Source: Pseudobutyrivibrio ruminis CF1b (GTDB lineage: Bacteria; Bacillota; Clostridia; Lachnospirales; Lachnospiraceae). From it: DNA of 64,000 nucleotides. Below are positions 60,791-64,000 of the stretch, in pieces (position 1 is the first letter of the stretch; every line of letters begins with the position of its first letter). The position numbers and the translations under genes are program-made. Location: the NCBI RefSeq assembly GCF_000424005.1, contig NZ_AUJB01000011.1, positions 62,001 through 126,000 on the forward strand. The letters run 5' to 3'. The notes below the pieces were generated by a model. It saw nothing but the letters and a program-made list of their open reading frames with translations, was not told the DNA's origin and searched no databases.

Positions 60791-60833
60791 ACAGGTAGAA
60801 CATGCTCAAAAAGAGCTGTTCTGCCTGTTTTTG
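60791..60833 (+). terminator. Terminator after the broken genes
   Basis: ACAGGTAGAACA/TGTTCTGCCTGT perfect 12-base stem, 14-base loop, then TTTTTG. It survives although the genes before it are broken. Confidence 0.85.
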
Positions 60834-60925
60834 AATAAAAATGATAAAGATCAGACTGAAAGGAGAGAAAATTGATTAAATAGCTGAGATAACTTACTAA
60901 GTAGTAAATTAGTGTAAACGACTTT

Positions 60926-60942
60926 TTGAACTACAAGTTCAA
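60926..60942. repeat. Palindrome copy 1 of a repeated site
   Basis: TTGAACTACAAGTTCAA, perfect 7-base arms. The wider text (TTTTTGAA-TACAAGTTCAATGACAA) returns at 62273 with one changed base. Confidence 0.7.
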
Positions 60943-61040
60943 TGACAAGAATAAATCTCTGTGACAAAATATTATTGATAAAATGAGGGTCTATTGGCTT
61001 TAAATAAGGATTTATAATTCTAGAACTGGAAGGTTAGAAG

Positions 61041-61087
61041 AATAGCCATATTGGCAAAAAAATATAAATATTGCCAATATGGCTATT
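61041..61087. promoter_or_regulatory. Upstream inverted repeat of the AbiEi-like operon
   Basis: 17-base perfect arms (61041-61057 and 61071-61087, AATAGCCATATTGGCAA and complement) around an A/T spacer. It lies directly before the -35 box. Confidence 0.75.
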
Positions 61088-61093
61088 GAGATT

Positions 61094-61122
61094 TTGCGGC
61101 AACCATTGTACAATAATAATAT
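61094..61122 (+). promoter_or_regulatory. Promoter of the AbiEi-like operon
   Basis: TTGCGG and TAATAT with a 17-base spacer. Inverted repeats lie on both sides. Confidence 0.6.
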
Positions 61123-61124
61123 GC

Positions 61125-61156
61125 ATATCGGCAAAAAATAAAAATATTGCCGATAT
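61125..61156. promoter_or_regulatory. Downstream inverted repeat of the AbiEi-like operon
   Basis: ATATCGGCAA/TTGCCGATAT arms around an A-rich spacer. The half-site GGCAA is shared with the upstream repeat, so one protein may bind both. Confidence 0.75.
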
Positions 61157-61178
61157 TATCTAAGGAGGCTGCAGAATC

Positions 61179-61925
61179 ATGAATAAAGCAGCAGTATTGA
61201 ATAATATAAAGAAAGACTACTTCTCAAGGCAGGATCTATTAAGTTCTGCCTTTGATTTATATGGAGATTATACGAATACTCAGCTCCGCTATCTTGTTTC
61301 AAAATATATCGAGCATGGAGAAATAGTACGAGTAGGACATAATTGTTATGCAAAAGCAAAAGTAATAAAAGGAAAAAAGACTTATTCAAATCAGTTGTCC
61401 GAAGAGGCAGAAGAAGTGATATCTCAGGTAGAGAAAGCCTATCCTTTTATAAATTTTCAAGTATGGGAGCTCAGATGGTTGAATGATTTTGTAAATCACC
61501 TATTAGCTAGAAATATTATTTTTCTTGATGTCGAAAATGATGGATGTGAGTTTGTTTATTCATCTTTAAGTGAAAAGTTCCCAGGAAAGATACTATTAAG
61601 GCCAACTACTAAAGAGATGACATATTATTCGACGGATAATGCAGTTTTGATTGAAAGGCTTGTAAGCGAAAGCCCTGCAAATTCAGAAAATAACCACATA
61701 GCGTCCATTGAAAAGATAATAGTAGATTTATTTGCAAATAAGACACTAATGACGTTGGTTTCAAAAGGTGACTATGCTGACATACTAGAAAATATTTTCT
61801 CTAAATATCAGGTGGATGAGAAGAAAATGTTTAGGTATGCGCGTCGTCGAAATAAGGAAGCTGAAATACGAGAGTATATTAATAATAATACTGATATAAA
61901 ACTGATAAGCGAGGAGAGAATGTGA
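61179..61925 (+). CDS. AbiEi-like antitoxin/transcriptional regulator
   Basis: The 248-residue protein has an N-terminal winged helix (YFSRQDLLSSAFDLYG, then LRYLVSKYIEHGEIVRVGHN), as in AbiEi antitoxins and DUF6577-like relatives, and a C-terminal domain with VWELRWLNDFV and an LLRPTTKEM strand. AbiEi proteins repress their own operon by binding inverted repeats, matching the two repeats here. AAGGAGG precedes the ATG. No AbiEii-type nucleotidyltransferase toxin follows; instead an XRE gene overlaps its end. Confidence 0.75.
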   Translation: MNKAAVLNNIKKDYFSRQDLLSSAFDLYGDYTNTQLRYLVSKYIEHGEIVRVGHNCYAKAKVIKGKKTYSNQLSEEAEEVISQVEKAYPFINFQVWELRWLNDFVNHLLARNIIFLDVENDGCEFVYSSLSEKFPGKILLRPTTKEMTYYSTDNAVLIERLVSESPANSENNHIASIEKIIVDLFANKTLMTLVSKGDYADILENIFSKYQVDEKKMFRYARRRNKEAEIREYINNNTDIKLISEERM

Positions 61926-62227
61926 TTTTGTACCCTACCATTGATAAACATGAAACGGCTAAAAGACTGAAAAAACTTATGGATGATAATGGATATTCGG
62001 TCAAAGACATAAAAGAATACTTAAATCTAACCTGTGTACAAAGTGTATATCATTGGCTTGAGGAAAAATCTATGCCTTCAGTTGACAATTTATATGCTTT
62101 AAGTGTGCTGTTCAATGTAACGCTTGACGATATGATTTGTGGAAATAGGCCAGTTGTAATAGATGACCCAAAGGCAAAACGACTATACCGATACTTTATT
62201 GAGATTAATAATTTAAAAGTTGCATAA
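61922..62227 (+). CDS. XRE-family helix-turn-helix protein
   Basis: GTG 61922 overlaps the AbiEi-like stop codon, so translation is coupled. The 101 residues hold an HTH_3 domain: AKRLKKLMDDNGYSVKDIKE, YLNLTCVQSVYHWLEEKSMP and the closing LYALSVLFNVTLDDMI. The tail (residues 80-101) is basic. It may be a second regulator of the unit or an antitoxin component. A terminator ends the operon 15 bp later. Confidence 0.82.
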   Translation: MILYPTIDKHETAKRLKKLMDDNGYSVKDIKEYLNLTCVQSVYHWLEEKSMPSVDNLYALSVLFNVTLDDMICGNRPVVIDDPKAKRLYRYFIEINNLKVA

Positions 62228-62241
62228 GAATACCTTTGAAG

Positions 62242-62274
62242 CTCAGCTTACCAGAATTGGAGGCTGAGTTTTTT
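62242..62274 (+). terminator. Terminator of the AbiEi-like operon
   Basis: CTCAGC/GCTGAG stem with a 15-base loop, then TTTTTT. Its T-tract runs into the palindrome at 62273. Confidence 0.75.
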
Positions 62275-62289
62275 GAATTACAAGTTCAA
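62273..62289. repeat. Palindrome copy 2 of the repeated site
   Basis: TTGAATTACAAGTTCAA, one change from the perfect palindrome at 60926. Confidence 0.65.
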
Positions 62290-62350
62290 TGACAATCGCT
62301 GTTTTCTATGTAAAATTATTAATGATAACTAATAAAGGAGAGGCTTTAAT

Positions 62351-63106
62351 ATGATTTATATAACAGGGGACTGTCATGCTGATTTTCGGCGGTTTTCTAT
62401 CAAAAATTTTCCAGAACAACGTGAAATGACAAAAGATGATTACATTATAATTTGTGGAGATTTTGGTGGTGTTTGGAATAGATTCGAAGAGAGTCCAGAA
62501 GAAACAAATAAGCTTGATTGGCTTGATGAAAGGCCGTTTACCACATTGTTTGTTGATGGCAATCATGAGAATTTTGATAGATTAATGGCTTATCCAGTTG
62601 AGAAATGGAACGGAGGAAATGTACATAGAATTCGCAAATCCGTTATTCATTTAATGCGCGGCCAAGTATTTGAATTAGATGGTAAAACTATTTTTACCTT
62701 TGGTGGTGCTAGTAGTCACGATATTGATGGAGGGATTCTAGATATTAGTGATCCGGATTTTCATAGGAAGAGAAAACTACTGGATAGAGAATGGATACCA
62801 TACAGAATTAATCATCTCAGCTGGTGGGAAAACGAATTACCTGATGCGGAAGAAATGGAGGAGGGTGTTCGCAATCTTGCAGCGCATGATAATTGCGTGG
62901 ATTATATTGTTACACATTGTTGTTCTTCAAGTACTCAGGCAGTTATTGGTGGTGGAAAATTCACGACGGACGTAGCCACAAGATATCTAGAAGATATCAA
63001 ACAAAGCGTTAAATTCAAAAAATGGTTTTTTGGCCATTATCATGATAATAAGAATGTCAATGCTGATGAGATATTAATTTATGAGCAGATAATACGTATA
63101 TCTTAG
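62351..63106 (+). CDS. Calcineurin-like metallophosphoesterase
   Basis: The 251-residue protein has every metal motif in order: ITGDCHADF (GDxH), IICGDFGG (GD), VDGNHENF (GNHE), THCCSS and FGHYHDN (GHxH). It is a cytoplasmic dimetal phosphoesterase; the substrate could be a nucleotide, a phosphoprotein or RNA ends. It starts 62 bp after the repeated palindrome, with AAAGGAGAGG before the ATG. Genes of this type are frequent in accessory islands of Lachnospiraceae. Confidence 0.9.
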   Translation: MIYITGDCHADFRRFSIKNFPEQREMTKDDYIIICGDFGGVWNRFEESPEETNKLDWLDERPFTTLFVDGNHENFDRLMAYPVEKWNGGNVHRIRKSVIHLMRGQVFELDGKTIFTFGGASSHDIDGGILDISDPDFHRKRKLLDREWIPYRINHLSWWENELPDAEEMEEGVRNLAAHDNCVDYIVTHCCSSSTQAVIGGGKFTTDVATRYLEDIKQSVKFKKWFFGHYHDNKNVNADEILIYEQIIRIS

Positions 63107-63122
63107 GCTGGGAGGAGATGCA

Positions 63123-63419
63123 ATGGATGTTGTGGTAAGTTTTTTGAATGAAATTTCATTCTTTGGGTATGAGCAGGAAGATTTACAAGAGGAATTAGAT
63201 TTATTGAATGCATCAATTAAGGAATGTGAAGAACATCCGGAAAACCTTAAAGCCACTACAGCAGATGATCTTCGAGAGAGATTTGGATTACCAAAAGAAG
63301 AGATATATCAACATGAAATGGCTAAGGCTCAAAGTTTTTATAAAGCTGGTATGGATTACACTCAGTATTGCAAGACAGTTGAATTAGAAAAAATAAAAGA
63401 TTCTTTGATGGCACAGTAG
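63123..63419 (+). CDS. Small hypothetical protein, probably frameshifted
   Basis: GGGAGGAG precedes ATG 63123. The 98-residue frame is acidic and helical (EDLQEELDLLNASIKECEEH, then DDLRERFGLPKEEIYQHEMA). At 63389-63394 an A6 run occurs. A one-base shift there opens a frame reading KRFFDGTVEYLEEWIEVDEK onward to TAA 63503, which overlaps the next start codon by 8 bases like a coupled gene. So the native product is probably about 127 residues. No family recognised. Confidence 0.6.
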   Translation: MDVVVSFLNEISFFGYEQEDLQEELDLLNASIKECEEHPENLKATTADDLRERFGLPKEEIYQHEMAKAQSFYKAGMDYTQYCKTVELEKIKDSLMAQ

Positions 63420-63497
63420 AATATCTTGAGGAGTGGATTGAGGTTGATGAGAAAAGAAGACCTAAGCTAAATTGTGAGGAAATAAAGGAACCTAAGA

Positions 63498-63830
63498 ATG
63501 GATAATTATGATGAATTTCTAGCCGATATTGCAGAAATAGCAGAAGGGTTGGCAAATCTTGGAAAAGAAGCTTATTATGAATACATGGGACCAGTAGAAA
63601 GACTATGTGATAATTCTTCTACTGTATCAGAAAATGAAGTAGGCTTAATGCTGGATTACCTCCTGAGTTTTTGCGGTTATGAAAAGGTACTAGGTTTGTA
63701 TAAAAAAGTATGTAGGACATTTTATAATAAGTACCCGGAGTGTATTTCCGACTATATTGTTTATTACCTTGAGGAATATGAACCTGAAAAATATGAGGAA
63801 CTAAAAAGGAGAGCAGTCATTGACAAATGA
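63498..63830 (+). CDS. Hypothetical acidic helical protein
   Basis: ATG 63498 has AAAGGA eight bases upstream and overlaps the shifted frame of the previous gene. The 110-residue product is helical and acidic (FLADIAEIAEGLANLGKEAY, LMLDYLLSFCGYEKVLGLYK) and ends in a basic patch (ELKRRAVIDK). I do not recognise the family. The downstream RhuM-like gene begins inside its last codons. Confidence 0.6.
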   Translation: MDNYDEFLADIAEIAEGLANLGKEAYYEYMGPVERLCDNSSTVSENEVGLMLDYLLSFCGYEKVLGLYKKVCRTFYNKYPECISDYIVYYLEEYEPEKYEELKRRAVIDK

Positions 63831-64000
63831 AATAGTTTTATTTGAAACAAAAGACCAGAAGGTTAAGTTATCTGTTCCATTGGACAATGGAAATGTTTGG
63901 CTTAATAGACAGCAGATGGCAGAATTATTTGACCGTGATGTTAAGACGATTGGTAAGCATATTAATAATGCTCTGAAGGAAGAATTGGATAATTCAGTTG
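63820..64000 (+). CDS. RhuM-family protein, 3' end cut by window edge
   Basis: Start TTG 63820 with AAGGAG eight bases upstream. The 60 visible residues run TNEIVLFETKDQKVKLSVPL, NVWLNRQQMAELFDRDVKTI and GKHINNALKEEL, the conserved N terminus of the RhuM (virulence/DUF) family often found in restriction-modification and mobile islands. The function is unknown; the N-terminal part resembles a helix-turn-helix. The gene continues outside the window. Confidence 0.85.
   Translation, partial: MTNEIVLFETKDQKVKLSVPLDNGNVWLNRQQMAELFDRDVKTIGKHINNALKEELDNSV

Overview
This window looks like chromosome from a low-GC Gram-positive anaerobe of the class Clostridia, most likely a Lachnospiraceae member close to Butyrivibrio or Pseudobutyrivibrio. 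That placement is inferred from strong AGGAGG ribosome sites, AT-rich spacers, superoxide reductase, FeoAB, a Trep_Strep-type ECF transporter, PAS/GGDEF/EAL proteins and a dlt-like locus. No rRNA gene or species marker is present.

Layout. 1-12 kb holds mixed single genes: hydrolase, lipoprotein, S41 and C39-like peptidases, a membrane protein with a LuxR-type HTH partner, superoxide reductase, a DUF815 ATPase, a PAS-GGDEF-EAL protein, an MgtC-like protein and a HerA-like ATPase. 11.7-18.6 kb is one tight operon: transglutaminase-like protein, Asp/Glu-racemase family protein, DltA-like adenylation enzyme, carrier protein, MBOAT acyltransferase, DltD-like protein and D-aminoacyl-tRNA deacylase. 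19.2-29.3 kb is bounded by two identical tRNA-Leu(AAG) genes in opposite orientation. Between them lie a type B carboxylesterase, a group II intron whose domain I is split by a three-recombinase (RIT-type) element, and an MBOAT/SGNH pair.

29.3-35.6 kb has a small membrane protein, an AAA-type ATPase, a PAS-GGDEF cyclase and a MacB-like ABC pair. 35.7-53.5 kb looks like a metal-acquisition island: ECF T subunit, fused double ATPase and Trep_Strep S subunit, four exporter-fold ABC half-transporters, a 1442-residue surface protein with a covalent-FMN motif, and feoA-feoA-feoB-Cys-rich peptide-DtxR-family regulator. A palindrome of the form TTAG-N6-CTAA recurs in front of these operons, and also before a methyltransferase operon (53.6 kb) and a serine hydrolase (60.2 kb). 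I infer one regulon, probably run by the DtxR-family protein encoded in the feo operon.

53.6-60.8 kb mixes intact genes (membrane methyltransferase, three alpha/beta hydrolases, an HMA-domain protein, a beta-lactamase-fold hydrolase) with many broken ones: fragments of three methyltransferases, an FMN-binding domain, a frameshifted membrane protein and a truncated ICMT-like start. 60.8-64 kb is accessory: an AbiEi-like regulator gene with two inverted repeats around its promoter, an XRE protein, a metallophosphoesterase, two small unknown proteins (one probably frameshifted) and the start of a RhuM-family gene that runs off the right edge.
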